From Pseudalkalibacillus sp045920555 (GTDB lineage: Bacteria > Bacillota > Bacilli > Bacillales > Fictibacillaceae): a stretch of 64,000 bases of DNA. How positions within the stretch are numbered: position 1 is the first letter of the stretch; every line of letters starts with the position of its first letter. The stretch lies in assembly GCF_045920555.1 (NCBI RefSeq), contig NZ_CP174509.1, positions 4,464,001 to 4,528,000 of the forward strand, read 5' to 3'. Below the pieces are notes generated by a model that ran no database searches, had not been told where the DNA came from, and saw only the letters and a program-made list of their open reading frames with translations. Made by a program: the position numbers and the translations under genes. Positions 54,161-63,191 of the stretch are shown here, in pieces.

Positions 54161-54219
54161 ATATTTACACATATTATTATTTCCTTTATACTGGTTGTAT
54201 TGGCAGGAGGTGTTCTGGT

Positions 54220-54675
54220 ATGGGTATGACAAAAGATAAAGCGATTGGATCAGCTACTGTAAGGCTTAGCAAAAAGTTAACACGCATCGTCAATGTTTAT
54301 CTGAAACCCTATCATATTACGACTGAACAATGGAGTGTACTCCGGACATTGAACGAAGCGGATCATATTTCACAGAAGCAATTATCAAAGAGATCGGACA
54401 AGGACCAGGCGACTCTTACAAAGATATTGGATCTTTTGGAAAAAAATGAATACATCGATCGGATACCTAATCCGAGTGATCGACGTTCATTTCTTATCAA
54501 GATAACGGATAAAGGAATCACACTGACTGAAAAAATACTTCCATACTTAGAAGAAATTTATTTGGAGATCATTTTGGGGATAGATGAGGACGACTTGCAA
54601 ATTTATCAGGATGTATTGCTTTCATTAGAAGATAACATTGATACACTGCTTGAAAACCGAACAACTAGAAAGTAG
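54220..54675 (+). CDS. MarR-family transcriptional regulator
   Basis: A 151-residue winged-helix regulator. LTRIVNVYLKPYHITTEQWSVLRTL and the HTH/wing SQKQLSKRSDKDQATLTKILDLLEKNEYIDRIPNPSDRRSFLIKITDKG are diagnostic. It contains no cysteine, so a thiol-oxidation OhrR-type mechanism is excluded. ATG at 54220 with AGGAGG at ten bases. Directly followed by an MFS exporter gene, which it probably represses. Confidence 0.9.
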   Translation: MGMTKDKAIGSATVRLSKKLTRIVNVYLKPYHITTEQWSVLRTLNEADHISQKQLSKRSDKDQATLTKILDLLEKNEYIDRIPNPSDRRSFLIKITDKGITLTEKILPYLEEIYLEIILGIDEDDLQIYQDVLLSLEDNIDTLLENRTTRK

Positions 54676-54682
54676 GCATATT

Positions 54683-55867
54683 ATGAAACATACACACAAA
54701 TTATGGACACTACAGTTCACAGCCATTGTACTGATGGCTTTTTTATTTTTTCTATCGTTACAGTTGCTGACCGCGGGATATCCTGCCTATATAACAGATT
54801 TGACGAACAACCCCGCCCGAGGGGGAATGATGACGACTGTTTTCATGATCGCGGCAATACTAACCCGACCATTCATCAGTCCGATCATGCTTCATGTCAA
54901 CCTGAAAAAACTTAGCCTTTTGTCACTTATTTTCATTTCAATTACCATCTCTCTAGGATATGGACAGGAATCGGTATTTCAATTGTTTGTGCTACGATTC
55001 CTCCATGGGGTGGGATTTGGAATCATTTCAACCATATTATCCACTGTTGCCACTATGATCATTCCAAGAAAGCGTATTGGTGAAGGAATCGGATACTATG
55101 GATTGGCTACAAGTGTCGGAACCAGCCTAGCTCCTATGTTAGCTGTATCTATTCTCCAATTTTTTTCTTATAATCTCATGATTATCATAACTGTGTTGTT
55201 AACAATCGCCACGGTGATACTCAGCTTCTACATGCAAGTACCTGCTTCCCCTGCACAAAACAATGCACAACGGACTTTCAAAGATTACGTCTTCGATAAA
55301 AGTGCTCTAGTCCCCTGTCTGTTAGTAACCCTCTTCACTGTCTCTTTAGGCGGGGTCCTCAGTTTTTTGAACGAGTTAGGTAAGGAAGCTGGCATTATGG
55401 AATCGGTCCCTTTATTTTTCTTGATCATTGCAATCATCATGACGCTGGTTCGCCCAATCTCTGGCCGAGTTTTCGACTCTTACGGGCATAAAGTGATCAT
55501 CATTCCTGCAACATTGAGCGGAATAATCGGGTTATTTCTGTTGGCAATTACCCATAGCACCCTCACCTTACTCATGGCTGGTTTCTTTTACGGACTTGCA
55601 TATGGGGTCATGACACCGACGCTCCAAGCTCTCGCAGTAAGTTCAGTATCATTGGAAAAACAAGGAACTGCAAATGCCATGTTCTTTTCATCAATGGACT
55701 TAGGGATTGCCCTCGGTTCCGCCAGCCTTGGTCTGTTGGCAACTTTCAGCGGGTATCACTTCATTTATGGCATATCGATTTTAAGTTTAGTGGCGCTTCT
55801 TTTCACTTATACAGTTGTATTCTTCAAGGGTAAAAAACAATCGGAATTGGCTGGAGAAGCTTCATGA
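54683..55867 (+). CDS. MFS transporter
   Basis: A 394-residue protein with twelve hydrophobic helices. Motif A-like loop in PARGGMMTTVFMIAAILTRPFI, motif C-like GIGYYGLATSVGTSLAPML, second-half GRVFDSYGHKVIIIPATLSG. A drug-efflux type is likely given the adjacent MarR gene, seven bases upstream. The start ATG has a weak AAAGTAGG site; the frame opening at 54638 lies within marR and was rejected. Confidence 0.85.
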   Translation: MKHTHKLWTLQFTAIVLMAFLFFLSLQLLTAGYPAYITDLTNNPARGGMMTTVFMIAAILTRPFISPIMLHVNLKKLSLLSLIFISITISLGYGQESVFQLFVLRFLHGVGFGIISTILSTVATMIIPRKRIGEGIGYYGLATSVGTSLAPMLAVSILQFFSYNLMIIITVLLTIATVILSFYMQVPASPAQNNAQRTFKDYVFDKSALVPCLLVTLFTVSLGGVLSFLNELGKEAGIMESVPLFFLIIAIIMTLVRPISGRVFDSYGHKVIIIPATLSGIIGLFLLAITHSTLTLLMAGFFYGLAYGVMTPTLQALAVSSVSLEKQGTANAMFFSSMDLGIALGSASLGLLATFSGYHFIYGISILSLVALLFTYTVVFFKGKKQSELAGEAS

Positions 55868-55913
55868 TTATCTGTTTATAAAAAGGCTACGTTATACTTC
55901 ATTGTTGATATAT

Positions 55914-55990
55914 GCGAAATTCACTCCCTTTCTGCGGCGATCCGCAAGCCTCCCCGCTCGCCTCGCTGCGGGGTCTTGCCTGGCTCACAA
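55914..55990. repeat. Dispersed GC-rich palindromic repeat, copy D (short)
   Basis: GCGAAATTCACTCCCTTTCT followed by GCGGCGATCCGCAAGCCTCC and ending GCGGGGTCTTGCCTGGCTCA. It lacks both internal modules, so it is close to a minimal two-ended element. Just behind the MFS gene. Confidence 0.7.
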
Positions 55991-56004
55991 TAGAGCCTAT
56001 AAAA

Positions 56005-56048
56005 AAGGACTGGGCCTGACATCGATCCGATGTTTTAGCCCAGTCCTT
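56005..56048 (-). terminator. Terminator of the GNAT gene
   Basis: Arms AAGGACTGGGC and GCCCAGTCCTT, flanked by A and T runs, adjacent to the stop at 56051. It may also serve the MFS gene from the other side. Confidence 0.75.
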
Positions 56049-56050
56049 TT

Positions 56051-56587
56051 TCAATTCCTTTTTATTTTCGCATACATGGTCAAATCGATGAACCCTTTAC
56101 CACTAAACGCATAATCCTTTAACACGCCTTCCCTTTCAAATCCTAATCTCTCAATCAAACTAGTGGAAGCTCTATTATGGGGCGAGATAAGTGCCCCTAC
56201 CCGGTGGAGGTCCAGATGCTCGAATCCAAATTCGATAATGGCTTCAATCGCTTCCTTCATATAGGCATTGCCCCAATATTCCGGCGAAAGTTCATATCCG
56301 ATTTCGGCTCTATAATAACGATGGTTCCAATTATGGAAACCGCATGTCCCGATCAGTCTTCCATTGGACTTCAAGAAAATCCCCCATCGTACGACCGTAT
56401 TATGCTTTAAGCCAACACGAAATTTCCGAATCAGTTCCTCAGCTTCAGAAATGTCAGTCATTGGGTCCGAACCGTAATACTTAAGGACGTCTTTATTCGT
56501 AAAAAGATCATATAGTATTTCAGCGTGTTCATCTTTAATTTCTTTCAAATGAAGTCGATTCGTGCTCAATTCAGGAAATGATTCCAT
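56051..56587 (-). CDS. GNAT-family N-acetyltransferase (RimJ/RimL type)
   Basis: A 178-residue acetyltransferase. ELSTNRLHLKEIKDEHAEILYDLFTNKDVLKYYG, GTCGFHNWNHRYYRAEIGYELSPEYWGNAYMKEAIEAIIEFGFEHL and SLIERLGFEREGVLKDYAFSGKGFIDLTMYA are the classic RimJ-like order, with the acetyl-CoA loop near ELSPEYWGNAYMKEA. The ATG at 56587 follows the PAP2 stop by one base and shares its AAAGGTG site, so translation is coupled. The acceptor is unknown. Confidence 0.88.
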   Translation of the reverse strand: MESFPELSTNRLHLKEIKDEHAEILYDLFTNKDVLKYYGSDPMTDISEAEELIRKFRVGLKHNTVVRWGIFLKSNGRLIGTCGFHNWNHRYYRAEIGYELSPEYWGNAYMKEAIEAIIEFGFEHLDLHRVGALISPHNRASTSLIERLGFEREGVLKDYAFSGKGFIDLTMYAKIKRN

Positions 56588-56588
56588 G

Positions 56589-57287
56589 TTATCCATTCAC
56601 CTTTCTGCGCACTGTCCATCGATTCAAGATAGTCAGGGCATATATACAAGTCAAAAGCCAGACTCCTCCTGCTGAATAACCTGCTATCACATCGCTCGGA
56701 TAGTGGACATGTAAATATATTCGCGATAATCCGATCAGAAAAATCCATACACTTACCAGCAGAACGATAGGCCAATATCGCTTGCCATTCCTTCGTAAAT
56801 ACCGGACATACAAATAGCCCATGATTCCATAAGCAGCGATCGAAACCATTGCATGACCACTTGGAAAGCTGTATCCCCCAACCTCGACTAGATGTTCAAG
56901 ATCCGGTCTTGCCCTTTGGAAAGATCCTTTGAGCACTGTATTCAATCCCCACGCCCCAAGTACTGAAATGAGCAGGATAAGAGCTTCCCATTTCAGTTGT
57001 ATTCTTAAGAGAAGGATGAGTATGATCAAAACCACAATAACGTATGTATACGTATCACCTGCATGTGTTATGAAAATCATGAAGTTTGTCAGCCAGGGTG
57101 TTTGCAAGCTATAAATAACATTCGAAATGAACATATCGAATCCCTGCAATTCATTTTCCAGAAGCTCATCAGACAACTTGGAGAAGAGACCTAATAAAGC
57201 CAATGCAGCGATAATGCCTAATATCAATTCAAGACTGATTTTTTCTAATGCTTTTTTTGTTCTTGAAGTATTGAGACCAACCATCAA
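56589..57287 (-). CDS. PAP2-family phosphatase
   Basis: A 232-residue membrane protein with six hydrophobic helices. The three phosphatase motifs are visible: KGSFQRARPD, YSFPSGHAM and GLSRIYLHVHYPSDV. Such proteins dephosphorylate phosphatidic acid, phosphatidylglycerophosphate or undecaprenyl diphosphate on the outer face of the membrane. Operon partner of the GNAT gene. Substrate uncertain. Confidence 0.88.
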   Translation of the reverse strand: MMVGLNTSRTKKALEKISLELILGIIAALALLGLFSKLSDELLENELQGFDMFISNVIYSLQTPWLTNFMIFITHAGDTYTYVIVVLIILILLLRIQLKWEALILLISVLGAWGLNTVLKGSFQRARPDLEHLVEVGGYSFPSGHAMVSIAAYGIMGYLYVRYLRRNGKRYWPIVLLVSVWIFLIGLSRIYLHVHYPSDVIAGYSAGGVWLLTCIYALTILNRWTVRRKVNG

Positions 57288-57543
57288 ACCCTCCCTTTCA
57301 TGCCCTATGAATCCTATTTGATTTTATTTAGAAAATGAGCCGAAATTCATATTAAGGAGCCTATTTAAATGTAAATTTGCATAAGAGGATATGCCACTAA
57401 ATAATAGTATTTTATCACGAAAATCTACTTGCTATGGTATACAGAAAAGATTTTCCAAATTAAATATTTAAGAAGGGATTTTAAAAATCCATCAAGAAAT
57501 AACAACATCACAGAAATATAGTTTAAAACTTTGGGGTGGTTAC

Positions 57544-57933
57544 GTGAAGAGGTTAATGGTAAAGCCGCGCAAACGGATTATAGTAAAACCGACTAGAGAT
57601 GTTGAGTATAAGCTTGTCTTCATCGGAAGCCTGATCGGGTTCTTCTCCTCGTGCCTCTATTTCGTGTTATTCGAGCATATCTTCGGTACTGTAAATGACA
57701 TGAATTTTGCGATCATCGGAAGCTTCTCAGGCGTCATCGCTTCATTTGTAGCCTATATGTGTCTGAAACTTGTAGATTATCAAACACGGAAATTCGCCAT
57801 ATGTATTGCCATCTGTTCAATATGGGGGTTGGTCAGTGTCAGTTACTTTTATACAATCCCTGCTCTGTTGTTATTATCGTCAACTTTCCTTTGCTTTTGG
57901 AGGAAAAACAGGGAAATACGTATCATTAAGTAA
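57544..57933 (+). CDS. Hypothetical four-helix membrane protein
   Basis: A 129-residue protein. A basic N-terminus (KPRKRIIVKPTRD) is followed by hydrophobic segments at about 25-45, 54-72, 84-98 and 100-118, and a basic C-terminus. GTG at 57544 with GGGGTGG upstream. Composition is that of a genuine inner-membrane protein, but I do not recognise the family. Not coupled to either neighbour. Confidence 0.6.
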   Translation: MKRLMVKPRKRIIVKPTRDVEYKLVFIGSLIGFFSSCLYFVLFEHIFGTVNDMNFAIIGSFSGVIASFVAYMCLKLVDYQTRKFAICIAICSIWGLVSVSYFYTIPALLLLSSTFLCFWRKNREIRIIK

Positions 57934-57947
57934 AATAAAAAGAAAAA

Positions 57948-57976
57948 AAGGGGTGACATGATCGCCAGCCCCTTCA
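57948..57976 (-). terminator. Possible terminator of the MFS gene
   Basis: GGGGCTGGCGATC and a CACCCC arm make an imperfect hairpin followed on the minus strand by CTTTTTTT, ten bases beyond the stop at 57985. Confidence 0.45.
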
Positions 57977-57984
57977 TTATTCCT

Positions 57985-59580
57985 TTACACGGTCGAACGT
58001 CTTTTTTCTTCTAACGAAATGATATCTTCCTCATCTTCATCTTCCTGATTCGAGGTCTTCAATCTTACTTCTTTTAAAAATACGGCCAGGATCACTGCCA
58101 AAATCATTGTAAATACCCCAATAAGGAATGCGCCGCTAAGGGCATCACTCAACGAATTTCTCATCGCGCTGATTACCTGACTCATTAAATCAACCTGTTC
58201 TGCAGGAACTTTTTCTTTAAAAGCCTGAAGTTGCTCAGGATCCATAAGAATTTTAGGATCCGCTGCTCCTTCAATGTTTCCTGCAGAACCAGCCATGTCT
58301 GTATTTTTCATATTAGAACTCATGATCATATTCATGATAGCACCCATTATCGATACCCCGATCGTACCCCCTAGCTGTCTAAACAATTGTACAGATGAGG
58401 TAGCAACACCAAGGTATTTATAAGCGACCGAATTTTGGATGGTTATCGTGAAAATCGGAAAACTGCAGCCCAGTCCAAGGCCGATGATCACCAATCGGTA
58501 AATTGTATCAAGGTTCGTACTGTTGATGTTTAACGTAGTCAATGAGAAGATCCCGATCCCCATCGTCGTTAAGCCGAGTATAGCCATTTTTTTATATTTT
58601 CCAGTCTTTGTGATCAACTGACCGACAATCGTACTTGATACGACCATGCTCAGCATCATCGACATCATGATGAAGCCAGTTTTCGTTGCAGATGTTCCGA
58701 TTACGCCCTGGATGAAGAACGGCATATACATAATGGCACCGAACATGGCCATGCCAATCAATAATCCGATAAGGTTGGATATCGTAAAGACGCTATTCTT
58801 AAAAAGATCCAATGGCAGGACCGGATTAGAGACCTTCCGTTCGGCATATAAGAATGCCATTAAAGCTATGATAGATATGGCAAACAGGCTGTTCACCTGC
58901 AAAGAGCCCCACGCATACTGGTTCCCTGCCCATGAAAAGGCAAGCAACAACGGAATGATCGTACCTGCAAGAAAGAGGGAGCCGAAATAATCGATTCTTC
59001 CATGGTCTTTACGCGGTACACTAGGAAATAAACGCATTATCAAAATGAACGCGACAAATCCGACGGGGAGAAAGATCCAGAAAATCCACTTCCACGAAAA
59101 GTGATCGACAATGTACCCACCTAGGGTCGGGCCGAACACACTTGAGAGACCGAATACTGCAGCCATCAATCCCTGCCAGCGGCCTCTCTCGCGTGGAGAA
59201 AACAAATCACCAATCGACGCAAAAGATGTTGAAAAGATCATCCCGCCAGCTAAACCTTGGAAGCCTCTATAAAGAATGAGCATTGTCATTGTATCGGCCG
59301 TTCCACATAAAAAGCTCGCAATGATGAATAAACCTAATCCGAGCAGTATGAATGGTTTACGGCCATACATGTCAGACAATTTGCCGACTAAAATCGCTGT
59401 GACACTTGAGGCAAGCATATAGATCGTAAAGATCCAGCTAAAGTAATTCATCCCCCCGAGTTCGGATACGATTTTCGGCAGAGCCGTTCCAATGATTGTT
59501 TGGTTTAACGCGGCAAATAACATAGACGCTAACACCGCAACCATAATCGTGATTTTTTTCTTCATAGGTAAATGTTCCAT
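57985..59580 (-). CDS. yusP: MFS multidrug exporter, DHA2 family (YusP-like)
   Basis: A 531-residue, fourteen-helix exporter of the EmrB/QacA type. GKLSDMYGRKPFILLGLGLF is motif A, ALNQTIIGTALPKIVSELGGMNYFSWIFTIYMLASSVTAILVG is the DHA2 N-terminal pattern, and VFGPTLGGYIVDHFSWKWIFWIFLPVG is motif C. The C-terminus is acidic and cytosolic. ATG at 59580 has TTAGGAG at nine bases. In B. subtilis yusP follows the yusO repressor; here a repeat element lies between them. Confidence 0.88.
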   Translation of the reverse strand: MEHLPMKKKITIMVAVLASMLFAALNQTIIGTALPKIVSELGGMNYFSWIFTIYMLASSVTAILVGKLSDMYGRKPFILLGLGLFIIASFLCGTADTMTMLILYRGFQGLAGGMIFSTSFASIGDLFSPRERGRWQGLMAAVFGLSSVFGPTLGGYIVDHFSWKWIFWIFLPVGFVAFILIMRLFPSVPRKDHGRIDYFGSLFLAGTIIPLLLAFSWAGNQYAWGSLQVNSLFAISIIALMAFLYAERKVSNPVLPLDLFKNSVFTISNLIGLLIGMAMFGAIMYMPFFIQGVIGTSATKTGFIMMSMMLSMVVSSTIVGQLITKTGKYKKMAILGLTTMGIGIFSLTTLNINSTNLDTIYRLVIIGLGLGCSFPIFTITIQNSVAYKYLGVATSSVQLFRQLGGTIGVSIMGAIMNMIMSSNMKNTDMAGSAGNIEGAADPKILMDPEQLQAFKEKVPAEQVDLMSQVISAMRNSLSDALSGAFLIGVFTMILAVILAVFLKEVRLKTSNQEDEDEEDIISLEEKRRSTV

Positions 59581-59614
59581 ATTTCGCATCTCCTAACTTT
59601 CATCCTATGAATAG

Positions 59615-59627
59615 TTCACTATGTGAA
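59615..59627. promoter_or_regulatory. Candidate operator upstream of the MFS exporter
   Basis: Dyad TTCAC-TAT-GTGAA, about 35 bases upstream of the exporter start. Binding by the YusO-like MarR protein is inferred. Confidence 0.35.
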
Positions 59628-59670
59628 TTAATAAACAAAAGTCAATGTTATACATCATTGTTGATATTTT

Positions 59671-59811
59671 CGAAATTCACTCCCTTTCCGCGGGCGATCC
59701 GCAAGCCTCCTCGCTCACTAGCACAGGACGTGGTGGTGTTAGTCGGAGATCCTTAAATCACCGCGGGGTCTCGCCTGCTCGCTTTTCCCGCAAGAGTGTC
59801 GCGAATTTCAC
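59671..59811. repeat. Dispersed GC-rich palindromic repeat, copy E
   Basis: Starts CGAAATTCACTCCCTTTCCG, then CGGGCGATCCGCAAGCCTCC, and ends TCCCGCAAGAGTGTCGCGAA. The short interior shares GGACGTGGTGGT with copies A and B. Its right flank CAACATTAACCTTTAACAACG matches that of copy A, so the mobile unit extends a little further out than the GC-rich core. Confidence 0.75.
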
Positions 59812-59860
59812 TAAAAATTTTTCGGTAATAAATCAACATTAACCTTTAACAACGCCTAAC

Positions 59861-59908
59861 AAAAAAGAAAACTTTGGGATTCACCAATGTTTTCATTCTT
59901 TTTTTAAC
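59861..59908 (-). terminator. Terminator of the MarR gene
   Basis: AAAAAAGAAAACTTTGG pairs with CCAATGTTTTCATTCTTTTT; lies just beyond the stop at 59929. It would separate the regulator transcript from the exporter gene. Confidence 0.6.
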
Positions 59909-59928
59909 TAAATTACATACCTCTTTGT

Positions 59929-60363
59929 TTATTTATGCTTAGAGGAATCAGTGATTTTCGAAAAAAGCTTCACAAGAGTTTGCATCTCATCATCGGAAAG
60001 GTTTTGGAACTTTCCTTCCATATAGTGATGCTTTTTTACCTCAAGTGAATTCACTAGCTCGCGTCCTTTTTCGGTAATACAAAGATAGATCACTCTTCGA
60101 TCATTTTCTGCTCTTTTCCTTGTGACGAACCCTCGCTTGACCAGTCGATCAGTCACCGCTGTGATATGACTAGTAGCCACATTGAATTCTTGGGAAAGCA
60201 TCGAAGTCATTACCTCTTCTTTTTCCATGATGAATTTCATATAAGTAAATTCAGTCGAGGTACATTCATCTTCAAAAAGGTTGTTGATTTCCTTCCTAAA
60301 CATCCTGAATGTTATTCGGAAGCTTTTTTCCAACTTCCATATTAATTGCTGTCGATTATTCAT
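59929..60363 (-). CDS. yusO: MarR-family regulator (YusO-like)
   Basis: A 144-residue winged-helix regulator. MKFIMEKEEVMTSMLSQEFNVATSHITAVTDRLVKRGFVTRKRAENDRRVIYLCITEKG is the HTH-wing. ATG at 60363 with AGGTG at seven bases. In B. subtilis yusO is upstream of the drug exporter yusP, and the same order holds here. A repeated TAGTTAA at nine-base spacing (60391-60397, 60400-60406) lies upstream and may be its own operator. Confidence 0.88.
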   Translation of the reverse strand: MNNRQQLIWKLEKSFRITFRMFRKEINNLFEDECTSTEFTYMKFIMEKEEVMTSMLSQEFNVATSHITAVTDRLVKRGFVTRKRAENDRRVIYLCITEKGRELVNSLEVKKHHYMEGKFQNLSDDEMQTLVKLFSKITDSSKHK

Positions 60364-60590
60364 TACACTACACCTAACAATCCTTACATTTAGTTAACCT
60401 AGTTAAGTATATCAGATAATTGGTGATATTAAAACCACTGGACTTGTTTACAATAGTAAAAAAGGAATTGTAACCATCTGCAAGGCAAGAATATTTATGC
60501 ATATTTTATTAAAAGTATAGCTTCACATTATCAATTTTGATGAATTTATACTATACTGTTAGTGGAGTTTTGTTTGAAAGGAAGAGTCAT

Positions 60591-61013
60591 ATGAATATTG
60601 GCTTTTACTTACTACCAAAGAGTGAAGTGAAATACTTGAATCCTGAATCGACCATCCGGCAAGCGTTGGAAAAGATGTCTTACCATAAATATACGTCTGT
60701 TCCACTTGTCGATGACGAGGGTAAATATTCAGGAACCTTGACAGAGGGCGACCTTCTATGGAAATTGAAAGAAGACCTTGATGCAGAAGAAGATTATGAT
60801 GAAATCCAAAGAATCAAATTAAAGGATGTGCCAAGACGGGTAAAGAACATTCCGATATCCATTAACGCCAATATGGAAGACCTCATTACACTGGCCACGG
60901 ACCAGAACTTCATTCCAATTACGGATGATAATGGACATTTTATCGGAATCATCCGACGAAGGGATATCATCAAGTATTGTGCAAGTGTTATTTGGGAAAA
61001 AAACGAAGCATAA
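60591..61013 (+). CDS. CBS-domain protein
   Basis: A 140-residue protein made of two CBS modules: ESTIRQALEKMSYHKYTSVPLVDDEGKYSGTLTEGDLLWKL and PISINANMEDLITLATDQNFIPITDDNGHFIGIIRRRDIIKY. Such pairs bind adenine nucleotides and often sense energy state. ATG at 60591 with AAAGGAAG at ten bases. A lone CBS pair without an effector domain. Partner unknown. Confidence 0.85.
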   Translation: MNIGFYLLPKSEVKYLNPESTIRQALEKMSYHKYTSVPLVDDEGKYSGTLTEGDLLWKLKEDLDAEEDYDEIQRIKLKDVPRRVKNIPISINANMEDLITLATDQNFIPITDDNGHFIGIIRRRDIIKYCASVIWEKNEA

Positions 61014-61060
61014 AGAAAACTTGGCAAAGCCAAGCCGCAGGCGTAGGCTTGAGCTATAGT
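61009..61060. repeat. Short hairpin repeat, copy 2
   Basis: CATAAAGAAAACTTGGCAAA, then GCCAAGCCGCAGGCGTAGGC. Matches 36453-36505 in inverse orientation. Overlaps the stop codon region of the CBS gene. Confidence 0.65.
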
Positions 61061-61113
61061 TGCACTTATACTGAAGAAAGTACTTTATACTTTCTTTAAG
61101 TGTAAATGAAAGG

Positions 61114-61146
61114 GCGGAGCTGACAAAATGATCGGCTCCGCTTTTT
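61114..61146 (+). terminator. Terminator of the CBS-domain gene
   Basis: Arms GCGGAGC and GCTCCGC followed by TTTTTA. Confidence 0.8.
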
Positions 61147-61446
61147 ATATTTGGCTCTGGTGAAAAATTCAGGTTGAATCTTACGATTTTCATCTCATTG
61201 GTTGTTCTATTTCTAAAACGTGGGAACAACCTCGCTTTCTCCTGTCGGTTCATTAAATGGAACAGAAATCAGCAAAAAATCAACAAGTTATTTAACAGAG
61301 CCCCATGACTGAATTTCTTTAATTTGTAAATTTTATTTTTATTGTACAATTAATCCTGGTTTCGTTCTATCGAATTTTCACCCCTCGTTTTTCCAGGTAT
61401 TTTTAGGGGTAATATAAAGAGTAGTCAATCTGAGAGGATAATGTGG
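61147..61446. other. Intergenic, upstream of cardiolipin synthase
   Basis: About 300 bases that must hold the cls promoter. No gene or repeat recognised. Confidence 0.4.
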
Positions 61447-62949
61447 ATGAAACGTATCAGACAGTTTTTTCTATGCTTGATTATGATCCTGTGCGTTGGA
61501 ATCATCATTTCTGCACAACATTCGCCAGATCTTAAAATACTTGCAGGGATCATCTATCTTAGTATTGCATTATCGGTTTGTTATGTATTGATGCTTGAAA
61601 ACCGTTCACCATATAAAACACTTTTATGGATGTATGCCATATTATTCATTCCGATACTGGGCTACATCTTTTTCATCTATTCTGGCCAGTTGGAAGTAAA
61701 AGGCCATTTATTTAAAGCAAAAAGGATGGATAACTATAGAAAAGCACAAGAAATGCAGCTTGAAAACAAACCTTCTGAAAGATGGACACACCTAAATGAT
61801 ACTGAGCGGGAATATTCGAGTTTGATTACGACTCTTAGTGATCAGACCATCAGTTTCCATTCTTATACGGAGGTCTTACGTAATGGCGATCAAAAATTCC
61901 CTCGGTTGCTATCTCAATTGAAAATTGCAAAAGACTATATCCATATGGAATATTACATTTTCCGTTCAGATGATATCGGTCGAGAAATCATAGATGTCTT
62001 GTGCGAAAAAGCGGCAGAAGGTGTCGAGGTTCGTTTCATTTATGACGCGATTGGAAGTTTGAAACTTTCAGACCGTGATGTATCGAGAATGAAAGAAGCA
62101 GGTGTCCAGGTTCATAGTTTTCTCCCAATACGGAAAGGATTTTTCAATCAAAAATTCAATTTCAGGAACCACCGCAAAATTGTCGTGATCGATAATAGGA
62201 TTGGTTTTGTAGGGGGATTGAATGTCGGCAATGAATATCTGGGTAAAGACAAGAAATTCGGCTATTGGCGGGATACCCATCTCATTGTAAAAGGAGAGGC
62301 TTTACGGGATTTGCAACGCGTGTTTTTACTCGATTGGAGTTATGTCAACAATGAGACCTTATTTTTAGAACGATATCTATCGATGGAGCCAAGTGAGGAA
62401 AGCGGAGGTGTCCAGGTCGTGCCAAGTGGACCGGACACTTCCCAAGGCGTCATGAGCTATTTATATTACAGTATGATCACTTCCGCCAAAAAATCGGTAT
62501 GGATTACAACGCCTTATTTCATACCGAGCAAAGAGATCCGTACGGCACTGCTTATCGCCGCTGTTAAAGGGATCGATGTAAGACTAATGGTCCCTGAAAC
62601 GAATGATGGTTTTTTAACGCAATATGCCACCCGCTCCTATTTCAGTGAACTGTTGCGTTATGGAGTGAAGATCTACCTGTATCAGAAGGGGTTCCATCAC
62701 CAAAAAACGATTATCGTAGATGGAAGTTATGCTACCCTTGGTACAGCAAATGTAGATTTACGAAGCTTCCATCTTAACTTTGAGGTGAACGTATTCATGT
62801 TCCGAACCCCAACAATCGAAACTTTGATTACGCAATATCAAGAGGACCTGGAAGACAGTTTGGAGATTGAAATGGAAAACCATCAAAAACGAGGGCTGTT
62901 CCTACGGACAAAAGAATCATTCTGTCGATTATTTTCTCCGGTGTTATAA
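61447..62949 (+). CDS. cls: Cardiolipin synthase
   Basis: A 500-residue phospholipase-D-superfamily enzyme. Two N-terminal transmembrane helices (about residues 7-25 and 34-52, plus a third near 62-79) precede the catalytic part. The two HKD motifs are HRKIVVIDNRIGFVGGLNVGNEYLG and HQKTIIVDGSYATLGTANVDLRS. It condenses two phosphatidylglycerols to cardiolipin. The ATG at 61447 is nine bases from GAGAGG; the ATG at 61441 is too near. Single gene. Confidence 0.95.
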   Translation: MKRIRQFFLCLIMILCVGIIISAQHSPDLKILAGIIYLSIALSVCYVLMLENRSPYKTLLWMYAILFIPILGYIFFIYSGQLEVKGHLFKAKRMDNYRKAQEMQLENKPSERWTHLNDTEREYSSLITTLSDQTISFHSYTEVLRNGDQKFPRLLSQLKIAKDYIHMEYYIFRSDDIGREIIDVLCEKAAEGVEVRFIYDAIGSLKLSDRDVSRMKEAGVQVHSFLPIRKGFFNQKFNFRNHRKIVVIDNRIGFVGGLNVGNEYLGKDKKFGYWRDTHLIVKGEALRDLQRVFLLDWSYVNNETLFLERYLSMEPSEESGGVQVVPSGPDTSQGVMSYLYYSMITSAKKSVWITTPYFIPSKEIRTALLIAAVKGIDVRLMVPETNDGFLTQYATRSYFSELLRYGVKIYLYQKGFHHQKTIIVDGSYATLGTANVDLRSFHLNFEVNVFMFRTPTIETLITQYQEDLEDSLEIEMENHQKRGLFLRTKESFCRLFSPVL

Positions 62950-62993
62950 ATTGATGAACTTAAAATTTTGAATAGCTGCCAACAAACTTAGAA

Positions 62994-63100
62994 GCCTTCG
63001 CTGAGTACCTTACACCCAGTTTTTCGACCCGTAAAGTACTTAGAGGCCTTCCTTGAGTATTTTACATCTAGTTTTTCGTACAGCGAGGCACGAGAAAGCT
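62994..63100. repeat. 52-bp repeat family, second locus
   Basis: A complete unit at 62994-63045 (GCCTTCGCTGAGTACCTTAC, AGTTTTTCGACCCGTAAAGT) and a second, diverged unit from 63046. The pattern GTTTTTC...AAGT and the 52-base period match 27193-27296. The palindrome centre is AGGCCT here instead of AAGCTT. Confidence 0.6.
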
Positions 63101-63191
63101 TTTTTGAGAAGGAATGAATTCCACAAAAGCCTATGAAAAATTAACTCCAATCCGCGCATACTAAACGAAAGATGATTGCATAGGAGGATGT

